Below, in pieces: positions 1 through 6,088 of a stretch of 6,164 bases of DNA; position 1 is the first letter of the stretch, and the number at the start of each line of letters is the position of its first letter. This DNA is from Acetobacteraceae bacterium. GTDB lineage: Bacteria > Pseudomonadota > Alphaproteobacteria > Acetobacterales > Acetobacteraceae. The notes beneath the pieces were generated by a model. It saw nothing but the letters and a program-made list of their open reading frames with translations. It ran no database searches and had not been told where the DNA came from. The stretch lies in NCBI GenBank assembly GCA_030039695.1, contig JASHVB010000148.1, forward strand, positions 1 to 6,164, read 5' to 3'. The position numbers and the translations under genes are program-made.

Positions 1-1
1 G

Positions 2-1324
2 GGCATGACGTTGATGAAAATGCCAGTGTTCACCTGGACATCGCTGTGCACAAACATGCTGATCGTCGCGGCCTTCCCGGTGCTCACCGTGACCCTCGGC
101 CTGCTGTCGCTTGACCGCTATCTCGGCACGCACTTCTTCACCAATGATGGCGGCGGCAACCCGATGATGTACATCAACCTCATCTGGATCTGGGGCCATC
201 CCGAGGTCTACATCCTCGTGCTGCCGTGCTTCGGTGTGTTCTCTGAAGTGATTGCCACATTCTCCAGAAAACCGCTGTTCGGCTACACGTCGATGGTCTA
301 TGCGACCGTCTGCATCACCGTGCTGTCCTTCGTGGTCTGGCTGCACCACTTCTTCACCATGGGGTCAGGCGCCGACGTGAATGCCTTCTTCGGCATCACG
401 ACGATGATCATCGCCATCCCAACCGGCGTGAAGATCTTCAACTGGTTGTTCACCATGTATCGCGGCCGGGTGGAATTCACACCCCCGGTGCTATGGACGA
501 TCGGCTTCATGACCACGTTCACCATCGGTGGCATGACCGGTGTGCTGATGGCCGTGCCGCCCGCCGACTTCGTGCTGCACAACAGCTTGTTCCTGGTCGC
601 GCACTTCCACAACATGATCATTGGCGGCGTTGTGTTCGGCTGCATGGCCGGATTCAACTATTGGTTCCCCAAGGCCTTTGGCTTCCGCTTGAACGAGACC
701 CTGGGCAAGGTTTCCTTCTGGTGCTGGCTGATCGGGTTTTACCTCGCCTTCATGCCGCTCTATGTGCTTGGCCTGATGGGGATGACGCGACGGCTGAATC
801 ACGTCGATAACCCCGTCTGGCATGTTTATCTCGTCGTTGCGATGATCGGCGCCGGCGTCATCCTGTGCGGCATCGTCGCCCAGATCGTGCAGCTCGCCGT
901 CAGCATCCTCCAACGCCAATCCCAGGTTGATCTGACCGGAGACCCGTGGAACGCGCGCACGTTGGAGTGGGCCACCGCCTCGCCGCCGCCCTTCTATAAC
1001 TTCGCCCACACGCCGCACGTGAACGCGCGCGACGCCTTCTGGGAGATGAAGCGGCAGGGCGACGTCTATCGGCAGCTTCCTGCCTATGCGCCGATCCACA
1101 TGCCCCACAACACCGGTGCCGGCATCATCATCGCCGGGCTCGCCGCCGTGCTCGGCTTCGCATTGATCTGGCACATCTGGTGGCTCGGCATCGTGTCGCT
1201 GTCGGGCGCGCTGGCTGTCGCGATCGGCCATTCCTTCAACGAGAACCGCGCTTACACCGTCACCTCTACCGCGATTGCGCAGACTGAGGGCGACCACTTC
1301 CGGCAATTGGTACCACAGGCCTGA
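2..1324 (+). CDS. cyoB: Cytochrome bo3 ubiquinol oxidase subunit I, 3' part (5' end outside window)
   Basis: This is the catalytic heme-copper subunit of the proton-pumping ubiquinol oxidase of the inner membrane. It oxidises ubiquinol and reduces O2 to water. The frame is open from base 2 and ends at TGA 1322-1324. From memory of the E. coli protein, the ATG at base 5 aligns with about residue 220, so roughly the first third is missing, including the low-spin heme ligand His106. Counting from that ATG, the key residues visible are His65 and Tyr69 in WGHPEVY (CuB ligand and crosslinked Tyr; E. coli 284/288), His114-His115 (CuB; 333/334), Thr140 and Lys143 (K-channel; 359/362), His200 and His202 (high-spin and low-spin heme; 419/421), and Arg262-Arg263 (heme propionates; 481/482). 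The constant offset of 219 shows no indel over this stretch. About ten hydrophobic helices remain. The C-terminal part carries the DLTGDPW and [14 protein letters not shown] blocks typical of CyoB. cyoC starts one base after the stop. Confidence 0.97.
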   Translation, partial: GMTLMKMPVFTWTSLCTNMLIVAAFPVLTVTLGLLSLDRYLGTHFFTNDGGGNPMMYINLIWIWGHPEVYILVLPCFGVFSEVIATFSRKPLFGYTSMVYATVCITVLSFVVWLHHFFTMGSGADVNAFFGITTMIIAIPTGVKIFNWLFTMYRGRVEFTPPVLWTIGFMTTFTIGGMTGVLMAVPPADFVLHNSLFLVAHFHNMIIGGVVFGCMAGFNYWFPKAFGFRLNETLGKVSFWCWLIGFYLAFMPLYVLGLMGMTRRLNHVDNPVWHVYLVVAMIGAGVILCGIVAQIVQLAVSILQRQSQVDLTGDPWNARTLEWATASPPPFYNFAHTPHVNARDAFWEMKRQGDVYRQLPAYAPIHMPHNTGAGIIIAGLAAVLGFALIWHIWWLGIVSLSGALAVAIGHSFNENRAYTVTSTAIAQTEGDHFRQLVPQA

Positions 1325-1325
1325 A

Positions 1326-1958
1326 ATGACCGTACAGACCAGACTCGCGCCCGCAACGGGCATCGACCTCGTTACCGAGGTCCTCGAAGAAGAACATCAT
1401 GACACGGCGTCGATAACCACGCTCGGGTTCTGGATCTACCTCATGAGCGACTGCATTCTGTTCGCGGCATTGTTCGCGACGTTTGCGGTTCTGCGCGATC
1501 AGACGGCCGGCGGCCCCGACGGCCGGCAGATCTTCGATCTGCCCTATGTCGCAGTAGAGACCAGTTTCCTGTTGGCCTCCAGCTTCACCTACGGCCTCGC
1601 CATGATCGAGTTGCAGCGCCTGCGCCAGAGCGCGGTGCTGTGTTGGCTCGGCGCCACCCTCCTGCTCGGCCTCGGCTTTCTGGGCATGGAGGTTCACGAG
1701 TTCAGCAGGCTGGTGGCCGCGGGCAACGGCCCCGATCGCTCCGGATTTCTATCGGCGTTCTTCACGCTGGTCGGCACCCACGGTCTGCATGTCACGGCGG
1801 GCATCGTGTGGATGCTCGTGATGATCGCCCACATCCTGCGGCGCGGCCTGACTGACACCAATCAGACGCGCCTCGCGTGTCTCGGCATGTTCTGGCACTT
1901 TCTCGACCTGGTGTGGATCGGCGTCTTCACCATCGTCTATCTGGTGGGGGCTGCGTGA
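1326..1958 (+). CDS. cyoC: Cytochrome bo3 ubiquinol oxidase subunit III
   Basis: This is subunit III of the bo3 quinol oxidase, an integral membrane protein of the heme-copper oxidase subunit III family that stabilises the complex. The product is 210 residues, close to the 204 of E. coli CyoC. About five membrane segments are visible. Conserved blocks are GFWIYLMSD (34-42), TAGGP (60-64), a [12 protein letters not shown] stretch (135-146), GTHGLHV (150-156) and the C-terminal WHFLDLVWI (190-198). The ATG at 1326 is chosen because it gives the family length and lies one base after the cyoB stop. The frame is open further upstream to an ATG at 1275, but that would add 17 residues inside cyoB with no family resemblance. 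The ribosome site is weak, so translation is probably coupled to cyoB. Its TGA overlaps the cyoD ATG by one base. Confidence 0.97.
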   Translation: MTVQTRLAPATGIDLVTEVLEEEHHDTASITTLGFWIYLMSDCILFAALFATFAVLRDQTAGGPDGRQIFDLPYVAVETSFLLASSFTYGLAMIELQRLRQSAVLCWLGATLLLGLGFLGMEVHEFSRLVAAGNGPDRSGFLSAFFTLVGTHGLHVTAGIVWMLVMIAHILRRGLTDTNQTRLACLGMFWHFLDLVWIGVFTIVYLVGAA

Positions 1959-2335
1959 TGGACGGTTCGCACCCCGCGCCGGCGGCGCATGGCGCCTATC
2001 ACGCGACGGCTGTGCATGGCGGCCACGCCACGCTCGGTGGCTATGTCACCGGCCTGCTGCTCTCGATCCTGCTCACGGCGATTCCCTTCGCCCTGGTGAT
2101 GTCTGGCGCGGCTCCTGCTTCGACCGTCGTGCCGGCCTGCATCGGCCTCGGCGTCGTGCAGATGGTGGTGCACCTGCGGTACTTCCTGCACATGAACGGC
2201 TCGTCCGATCAGACCTGGAACAACGCAGCGCTGGTGTTCACGGTCATCATCGTGGCCATTCTGGTCGTCGGCTCGCTCTGGGTGATGTACAATTTGGATG
2301 TCAAAATGATGCCGGGAATGATGTCACGTGGCTGA
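1958..2335 (+). CDS. cyoD: Cytochrome bo3 ubiquinol oxidase subunit IV
   Basis: This is the small subunit IV of the bo3 quinol oxidase, a membrane protein thought to help assemble the CuB site in subunit I. It has 125 residues against 109 in E. coli; the extra length is mainly a His- and Ala-rich N-terminal tail (residues 1-24). Three membrane segments are visible, at about 28-49, 55-77 and 89-111. Family signatures are ILLTAIPFALVM (37-48), VVQMVVHLRYFLHMN (66-80) and FTVIIVAILVVGSLWVMYNL (94-113). The ATG at 1958 overlaps the cyoC stop as TGATG and has a G-rich Shine-Dalgarno at 1943-1950, seven bases upstream. The frame is open upstream to 1877, but that part is out-of-frame cyoC. No cyoE (heme o synthase) follows, so that gene must lie elsewhere. 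Confidence 0.96.
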   Translation: MDGSHPAPAAHGAYHATAVHGGHATLGGYVTGLLLSILLTAIPFALVMSGAAPASTVVPACIGLGVVQMVVHLRYFLHMNGSSDQTWNNAALVFTVIIVAILVVGSLWVMYNLDVKMMPGMMSRG

Positions 2336-2379
2336 CCACCGCGTGCGCCCCGAACCTGGTGCATAGCAGCATGGCCGGA

Positions 2380-2393
2380 GCGACAATTGGCGC
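2380..2393. promoter_or_regulatory. Candidate RegA/PrrA-type binding site upstream of the kinase gene
   Basis: The bases read GCGAC-AATT-GGCGC, which fits the degenerate GCGNC-Nx-GNCGC pattern described for RegA/PrrA regulators. It lies in the gap between cyoD and the kinase gene, 112 bases before the kinase ATG. The encoded regulator downstream belongs to the same family, so autoregulation is conceivable. The pattern is short and its spacer length is free, so in DNA this GC-rich several chance matches are expected over a window of this size. This is a candidate only. Confidence 0.22.
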
Positions 2394-2488
2394 GCCCGCT
2401 TCGGCTCCCATGTGTGTCTCGGACAGGGACGGCTCAGGCCGGCCCCAATTGGTGTGCGCGGGCCTCTCCCCGGCGAAGCCGCACCGCT

Positions 2489-2493
2489 GGAGG
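2489..2493 (+). promoter_or_regulatory. Shine-Dalgarno GGAGG supporting the kinase start
   Basis: GGAGG lies 12 bases before the ATG at 2506, a slightly long spacing; a weaker GGGA at 2497-2500 is 5 bases away. Together they favour 2506 over the in-frame upstream starts at 2359 (ATG) and 2452 (GTG), which have no clear ribosome site. Confidence 0.45.
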
Positions 2494-2505
2494 CTCGGGA
2501 CGCGC

Positions 2506-3819
2506 ATGAGAGAAAGTTCCATCCAGGACACAGCAAACAAGAAGAACCTGCTGCTTCTTGTGATGCTGCGCTGGCTTGCGGTGGGCGGCCAGATTGCCAC
2601 CATCGCGTTCGTCCAATTCGTCCTCGTCATTCCGCTGCCGGTGATGCCAATGGCCGGCGTGTTGTTGTTCCTCGTCCTGCTCAACATCGCCAGTCTGATC
2701 CGCTGTCGTGCCGGCGCGCCGGTCACGGATACCGAATTGTTCGTCGAGTTGCTGCTGGACGTTGGGGCACTCACCATCCAGCTTCATCTCAGCGGCGGCG
2801 CTATCAACCCGTTCGTTTCGCTCTTCCTGCTGCAGATCATCCTGGGGGCGGTACTGCTGCGGCCCGTGCTGATCTGGAGCCTCGTCGTGGTTGCCAGCGC
2901 ATCGTTCATCTGGCTGACCTTCTCCTTCCGACCGCTTGACCTCTCCGCCAATTTCTGGCGGGCCGGCTCGGTCTGGCACCCGAGCTTCCTGGACTTGCAC
3001 GTGGCTGGGATGTTCATCTGCTTCATCCTGGCCGCCATCCTCGTCGTTCTGTTCCTGGCGCGCGTCACCCGTAACCTGCGCGATCGCGATCAGCGGCTTT
3101 CGGAGCTCCGCCAGCAGGCAGCAGAGCAGGAGCATATTGTGCGGATGGGGCTGCTGGCGTCGGGCGCGGCCCATGAGCTCGGCACGCCGCTGGCGACGCT
3201 CGCGGTCATCGTGAATGACTGGAAACGGGTACCATCCTTGCATGCTGATGCGCAATTTGGCGCCGAGATCGATGAGATGAATATCGCACTCGCCCGCTGC
3301 AAGCGGATCGTTTCCCGCATTCTGCTGGCCGCCGGCGAGGCACGCAGCGAAGCGCAGGGGCGTACCACACTACGCGGATTCATCGACGACGTGGTCGCGG
3401 ACTGGCGCAGCACGCGCGCGCCGGCACATCTCGATTACGTGGCTGATATCGGCGTTGATGTGGCGATCGCCGATGACAACGCCGTTCGCCAGACCCTGCT
3501 GAACGTGTTCGACAATGCGCTGGAGGCATCCAACCACTGGGTCGGGATCGAAGCGCGGTGCGAGGACGACATGCTGATCGTCGCAGTACGCGATCGCGGA
3601 CCGGGCTTTACCCCTGAGGTCCTTGGGAATTTCGGCAAGCCGTATCAATCCACCAAGAATCGCTGCGGTAGCGGGCTTGGGTTGTTCCTGGTGGTCAATG
3701 TGTTGCGCAAGCTGGGAGGCTCTGTCACCGCACAGAATGCACCGCAGGGGGCCTCTGTGGAGCTACGTCTGCCGATCGGGGCGTTGTCCATAGAGGAGCG
3801 AATGCGCGATGCAGCCTGA
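2506..3819 (+). CDS. regB: RegB/PrrB/ActS-family redox-sensing membrane histidine kinase
   Basis: This is a sensor kinase of the RegB family, which phosphorylates its partner regulator according to redox state through the ubiquinone pool and a cysteine thiol. The product is 437 residues from ATG 2506. Six membrane helices lie at about 14-41, 46-65, 77-95, 101-118, 121-139 and 164-187. GGAINPF (97-103) between helices 3 and 4 matches the GGxxNPF motif tied to quinone binding in RegB. A coiled linker follows, then the H-box AAHELGTPL with His223, and Cys265 in ARCKRI, placed like the RegB redox cysteine. The ATPase has Asn333/Asn337 (N-box), DRGPGF (363-368), FGKPYQSTK (376-384) and GSGLGL (388-393), so it appears catalytically complete. 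The frame is open up to 2359, but the extra 49 residues lack hydrophobic or family character, so I exclude them. The 3' end overlaps the regulator gene by 11 bases. It lies 170 bases after cyoD with no clear terminator between, so read-through from cyo is possible. Confidence 0.9.
   Translation: MRESSIQDTANKKNLLLLVMLRWLAVGGQIATIAFVQFVLVIPLPVMPMAGVLLFLVLLNIASLIRCRAGAPVTDTELFVELLLDVGALTIQLHLSGGAINPFVSLFLLQIILGAVLLRPVLIWSLVVVASASFIWLTFSFRPLDLSANFWRAGSVWHPSFLDLHVAGMFICFILAAILVVLFLARVTRNLRDRDQRLSELRQQAAEQEHIVRMGLLASGAAHELGTPLATLAVIVNDWKRVPSLHADAQFGAEIDEMNIALARCKRIVSRILLAAGEARSEAQGRTTLRGFIDDVVADWRSTRAPAHLDYVADIGVDVAIADDNAVRQTLLNVFDNALEASNHWVGIEARCEDDMLIVAVRDRGPGFTPEVLGNFGKPYQSTKNRCGSGLGLFLVVNVLRKLGGSVTAQNAPQGASVELRLPIGALSIEERMRDAA
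3792..3798 (+). promoter_or_regulatory. Shine-Dalgarno AGAGGAG for the response regulator
   Basis: This purine-rich site lies inside the 3' end of the kinase gene, 10 bases before the ATG at 3809. Another ATG at 3802 is in a different frame, so the site supports 3809 as the regulator start. Confidence 0.55.
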
Positions 3820-4345
3820 CGCGCGGCGCCTCCTGATCGTGGAGGACGACCCGGCTTTCGCCAAAGCGTTGCGCCGCTCTTTTGAGCGCCGTGGCTACCG
3901 CGTGGTCACCTGCGATCGCGCTGAGGCGCTGAGCGGCGCCCTCGAAACTCACCTGCCCGGCTACGCCGTGGTCGATCTGAAACTGATCGGTCCATCCGGT
4001 CTGGAATGCGTGAAACGCCTGCACCAGCACAATCCTGGCATGAAGATCGTCGTGCTTACTGGCTTCGCAAGCATCGCGACTGCGGTGGAGGCGATCAAGC
4101 TGGGCGCCTGCCATTACCTGGCCAAGCCGTCAAATGCCGACGATATCGAGGCGGCCTTCGAGCGGAAGGGTGGCGACGCCGATGTCTCGATCGGTCAGCG
4201 GCCAACGTCCATTAAGACGCTGGAATGGGAGCATATACACGAGACGCTGGCAGAGACCGAGTTCAACATCTCGGAGGCCGCACGGCGGCTTGGCATGCAT
4301 CGCCGCACCCTGGCACGCAAACTGGAAAAGCGTCGGATCAATTAG
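3809..4345 (+). CDS. regA: RegA/PrrA/ActR-family redox response regulator
   Basis: This is a two-component response regulator with a Fis-type DNA-binding domain, the expected partner of the kinase encoded just upstream. Family members control respiratory, photosynthetic and carbon or nitrogen fixation genes according to redox state. The product is 178 residues, close to the 184 of Rhodobacter RegA. The receiver spans about 7-118 with acidic residues Glu12, Asp13 and Asp14, phospho-acceptor Asp56 in VVDLKL, Thr84 and Lys106 in LAKPS. After a short linker, WEHIHETL (140-147) leads into the helix-turn-helix ISEAARRLGMHRRTLARKL (154-172), which is highly characteristic of RegA/ActR/PrrA. The ATG at 3809 overlaps the kinase stop by 11 bases, implying translational coupling. 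An obvious candidate target is the cyo operon; its promoter is upstream of this window, so that cannot be tested here. Confidence 0.93.
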   Translation: MQPDARRLLIVEDDPAFAKALRRSFERRGYRVVTCDRAEALSGALETHLPGYAVVDLKLIGPSGLECVKRLHQHNPGMKIVVLTGFASIATAVEAIKLGACHYLAKPSNADDIEAAFERKGGDADVSIGQRPTSIKTLEWEHIHETLAETEFNISEAARRLGMHRRTLARKLEKRRIN

Positions 4346-4505
4346 GCCCGGTGCCCGCAGGGGCGGCAGTCGCGTCGTCGGCCGGCAGCGGAGACCACGG
4401 ACGAGCTGGGCGCGCTGCGCCTGCGCCACACGCAACGTCCTGCCTCCTGCCCCGTGAGCTGCGGCGTGGCCGAGTGTCCCAACAACGCATCGAGCCAAGT
4501 GCGCC

Positions 4506-4520
4506 AAGCGATTTGGTTGG
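4506..4520 (+). repeat. Imperfect direct repeat, left copy
   Basis: The 15-base AAGCGATTTGGTTGG recurs as a 16-base AAGCGAATTTGGTTGG at 5902-5917, differing only by one inserted A. The two copies lie about 1.4 kb apart in the two gene-free regions that flank panC. Similarity ends sharply on both sides. The repeat could be chance, or a trace of a past insertion or deletion. Confidence 0.35.
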
Positions 4521-4538
4521 GCGTGGGCGGCTTCGATT

Positions 4539-4571
4539 GGACCCGGCGGCAGATCACATTCCGCCGGGCCC
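4539..4571. terminator. GC-rich hairpin between convergent genes, possible transcript end
   Basis: CCCGGCGG at 4542-4549 pairs perfectly with CCGCCGGG at 4561-4568 across an 11-base loop. After one mismatch the stem extends by two more G-C pairs (4539-4540 with 4570-4571). The structure forms on both strands and lies about 200 bases after the regulator stop and about 95 bases after the panC stop. No T-run follows on either side, so it is not a classical intrinsic terminator. It may act as a bidirectional 3'-end or Rho-associated structure. Confidence 0.3.
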
Positions 4572-4665
4572 CGCAGCTCCGGCGTCGACGCAACCGGGGC
4601 CGCGCAAATGGGTCAATCGCGGGTAGCGACTGGCAGCCAACGCAGCCACCCGGCGGTCGGGCGCG

Positions 4666-5514
4666 TCAGCCTTCCCGCAGCGTCGTCCCGACGTTGTCGA
4701 GCAGACGTACGCTGCCCAAGCGTGCCGCTGCGATCAGCCTGGCCCCTGCCGTGGGAACGGCCAGCGACTGCAACGTAGCTCCATCCACCAGCGCGAGGTA
4801 CTCAACGCCGAAGCCACCCTGCTGCAGTTGACGCTGCGCCCCCGACAGCACCGGGCCTGCGGGGTCACCGCCAGCCAGCGCCGCTGCCGCCTGGCACAAT
4901 GTGGCGTAAAGTCTTGGCGCGAGGACGCGCTCCTGCGGCAGCAGGAAGCGATTGCGCGAAGACAACGCCAACCCATCAGGCTCGCGCACGGTCGGCACGG
5001 CAACGATCTCCAAGCCCAGCAGCAGATCGGCCACCATCCGCCGCACCACCTGCAATTGCTGCCAATCCTTTTCGCCGAAGTACGCCCCGTCGGGCCGCAC
5101 CTGCCCGAATAATTTGGCGCACACCGTGGCGACGCCACGGAAATGGCCGGGGCGGGCGTCCCCTTCCCACCCGTTGGCCGGCCCCGCGACGTCCACGGTG
5201 GTGGCATCACCCGGTTGGTACATGGTCGTGACGTCTGGCAGCCAGGCGAGATGGCAGCCCCACGCCCGCAGCTTTCCGAGGTCGCCATCCTCGTCGCGCG
5301 GATAGCGGGCAAGATCCTCGTGCGGGCCGAATTGCAGCGGATTGACGAAGATCGACGTCACCACCGCCCCGCCTGACGCCGCCGCGGCCTCCACCAGCGC
5401 CTGATGCCCTGCATGCAGGGCCCCCATCGTCGGCACCAACGACAACGTGCCGAACTGGCCGCGCAAGGTGGCGCAGGCGGCACGCAGATCAGCGAGGGAA
5501 CGGACAGCCTGCAT
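4666..5514 (-). CDS. panC: Pantothenate synthetase (pantoate--beta-alanine ligase)
   Basis: This cytoplasmic enzyme condenses pantoate and beta-alanine with ATP to make pantothenate, the last step before coenzyme A synthesis. The product is 282 residues, the usual family length. Motifs in order are PTMGALHAGH (28-37; HIGH-like ATP site, His34 and His37), FVNPLQFGPHEDLARYPR (57-74), RPGHFRGV (121-128), FGEKDWQQLQVV (146-157; Lys149 and Asp150) and LALSSRN (182-188; the KMSKS-equivalent region). The catalytic set looks complete. The start at 5514 is chosen because MQAVRSLADLRAAC begins where PanC proteins begin. The frame stays open to 5730, but those 72 extra residues are Pro/Arg/Ala-rich with no family resemblance. 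No good Shine-Dalgarno precedes 5514, so the start rests on homology. panB and panD are not adjacent. The gene is convergent with the regulator gene and so forms a separate transcription unit from the cyo block. Confidence 0.96.
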   Translation of the reverse strand: MQAVRSLADLRAACATLRGQFGTLSLVPTMGALHAGHQALVEAAAASGGAVVTSIFVNPLQFGPHEDLARYPRDEDGDLGKLRAWGCHLAWLPDVTTMYQPGDATTVDVAGPANGWEGDARPGHFRGVATVCAKLFGQVRPDGAYFGEKDWQQLQVVRRMVADLLLGLEIVAVPTVREPDGLALSSRNRFLLPQERVLAPRLYATLCQAAAALAGGDPAGPVLSGAQRQLQQGGFGVEYLALVDGATLQSLAVPTAGARLIAAARLGSVRLLDNVGTTLREG

Positions 5515-5683
5515 GTGCGGAACGCGGTTTCGCGGCGCCGGATGGCAACTCGGTTTCTGCGGCCAACTGAACCCGGTGGCCGGCCGCGTCAATGCCGCGC
5601 CAGGCGGGGGCATCGTCGGCCGAGCGATTCCGCGCCGGGGCCTGGCCGAGATCGGCAGTGCGATTGAGTAATCCAGAGGCCCC

Positions 5684-5703
5684 GGGCCGGCTCCTGCTGG
5701 CCC
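5684..5703 (+). repeat. Hairpin upstream of panC
   Basis: GGGCCGGC at 5684-5691 pairs with GCTGGCCC at 5696-5703 around a four-base loop TCCT, with seven Watson-Crick pairs and one G-U pair in a plus-strand transcript. In the minus-strand (panC-sense) transcript the G-U becomes an A-C mismatch and the loop presents an AGGA sequence. No T-run follows on either strand. Its role, if any, is unknown. Confidence 0.35.
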
Positions 5704-5901
5704 CATCCATCGTCGCGTCCGGTGGCGCAAAAATCGTCGGATCCGCCAAAAAAAGCTGCCCCTTCCGATCGCTTCGGGTCGCGAATCGTACGTCGTGAGT
5801 CTCCGAGCTCAACGAACCATCAGGGTGTCGGCTGTCGGCCTACGCTTAACGCCGGGAATTCGGCCCCTCTCACCTAGGTTCTTGGTAATATGCCGTTAGA
5901 A

Positions 5902-5917
5902 AAGCGAATTTGGTTGG
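5902..5917 (+). repeat. Imperfect direct repeat, right copy
   Basis: This 16-base copy matches 4506-4520 except for one extra A. It lies in the AT-richer patch upstream of panC, so the two copies bracket panC and its upstream region in the same orientation. Confidence 0.35.
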
Positions 5918-6065
5918 TACCCTCTGCTTAATGTCCAGGAATACTGATCCGAGTTCCGCTTGGTCAGGACGGCTGGCATCAGTAACCGTGTGGGGCGCGT
6001 TGGCAGCGGGCCCGACCGAGACCAATCCGTCGTGACAACACCGGCTCGACCCCGCCACGATCCAG

Positions 6066-6084
6066 ACTATAGGTCATAGTGACC
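6066..6084. repeat. Two overlapping short dyads
   Basis: ACTAT (6066-6070) and ATAGT (6076-6080) form an inverted repeat with a 5-base spacer. GGTCA (6072-6076) and TGACC (6080-6084) form another with a 3-base spacer. They overlap, so only one stem could form at a time. The site sits just past the stop of the truncated minus-strand frame. GGTCA-N3-TGACC resembles the symmetry of a dimeric regulator operator, but no specific factor can be named. Confidence 0.3.
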
Positions 6085-6088
6085 AGGC

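Larger units (their letters stand above)
4346..4665. other. Intergenic region between convergent genes, no gene recognised
   Basis: These 320 bases separate the 3' ends of the plus-strand regulator gene and minus-strand panC. Open frames exist on both strands, as expected in GC-rich DNA, but their translations are Arg/Pro/Ala-rich and match no family I know. The region holds a strong hairpin at 4539-4571 and one copy of an imperfect direct repeat at 4506-4520 whose second copy lies at 5902-5917. I see no tRNA, insertion sequence end or canonical intrinsic terminator. Confidence 0.6.
5515..6088. other. Region upstream of panC with no firm gene
   Basis: These 574 bases lie between panC and a truncated minus-strand frame at the right edge. 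The first 300 bases are GC-rich and contain a minus-strand open frame (TTG 5812 to stop 5489) that runs 26 bases into panC; its hydrophilic product is unrecognised and has no clear ribosome site. The stretch 5871-5950 is locally AT-richer, with 35 of 80 bases G+C by my count. A 62-codon minus-strand frame (6058-5870) matches nothing I know. I could not find a promoter with good -35 and -10 boxes at proper spacing, although the panC promoter presumably lies here unless transcription enters from the right-hand gene. Confidence 0.5.

Noticed and set aside
491..1363. 290-codon minus-strand open frame inside cyoB
   Set aside because: It is antisense to strongly conserved cyoB sequence, and its Gly/Arg/His/Glu-rich translation is the usual shadow of GC-rich codon bias.
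2325..2345. Hairpin over the cyoD stop (GTGG-CTGA-CCAC with a bulged extension)
   Set aside because: The core is only 4 bp and no T-run follows, so it is not enough to call a terminator.
2359..2505. 49-residue N-terminal extension of the kinase
   Set aside because: It has no ribosome site at 2359, no family resemblance and no hydrophobic or signal character. GGAGG and the family N-terminus favour 2506.
2434..3255. 273-codon minus-strand open frame opposite the kinase gene
   Set aside because: The low-complexity Arg/Gln/Glu/Asp-rich translation is antisense to a complete six-helix RegB-like domain, so it is a shadow frame.
4465..4570. tRNA-like look: TGGCCGAGTG followed by TTCGATT, resembling D- and T-arm consensus of a type II tRNA
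   Set aside because: The bases flanking TTCGATT do not pair as a 5-bp T-stem, and no acceptor stem or anticodon arm can be drawn.
4454..4831. 125-codon plus-strand frame spanning the intergenic region and the panC 3' end
   Set aside because: It is largely antisense to panC, Arg/Pro/Ser-rich, without a recognisable domain or ribosome site.
5515..5730. 72-residue N-terminal extension of PanC
   Set aside because: PanC homologues begin at the residue encoded at 5514. The extension is Pro/Arg/Ala-rich without known domains.
5735..5790. Possible minus-strand intrinsic terminator: a T7 run at 5750-5756 preceded by a CCGA/TCGG stem
   Set aside because: The stem is only 4 bp and is separated from the T-run by about ten bases, too weak and too distant for a terminator.
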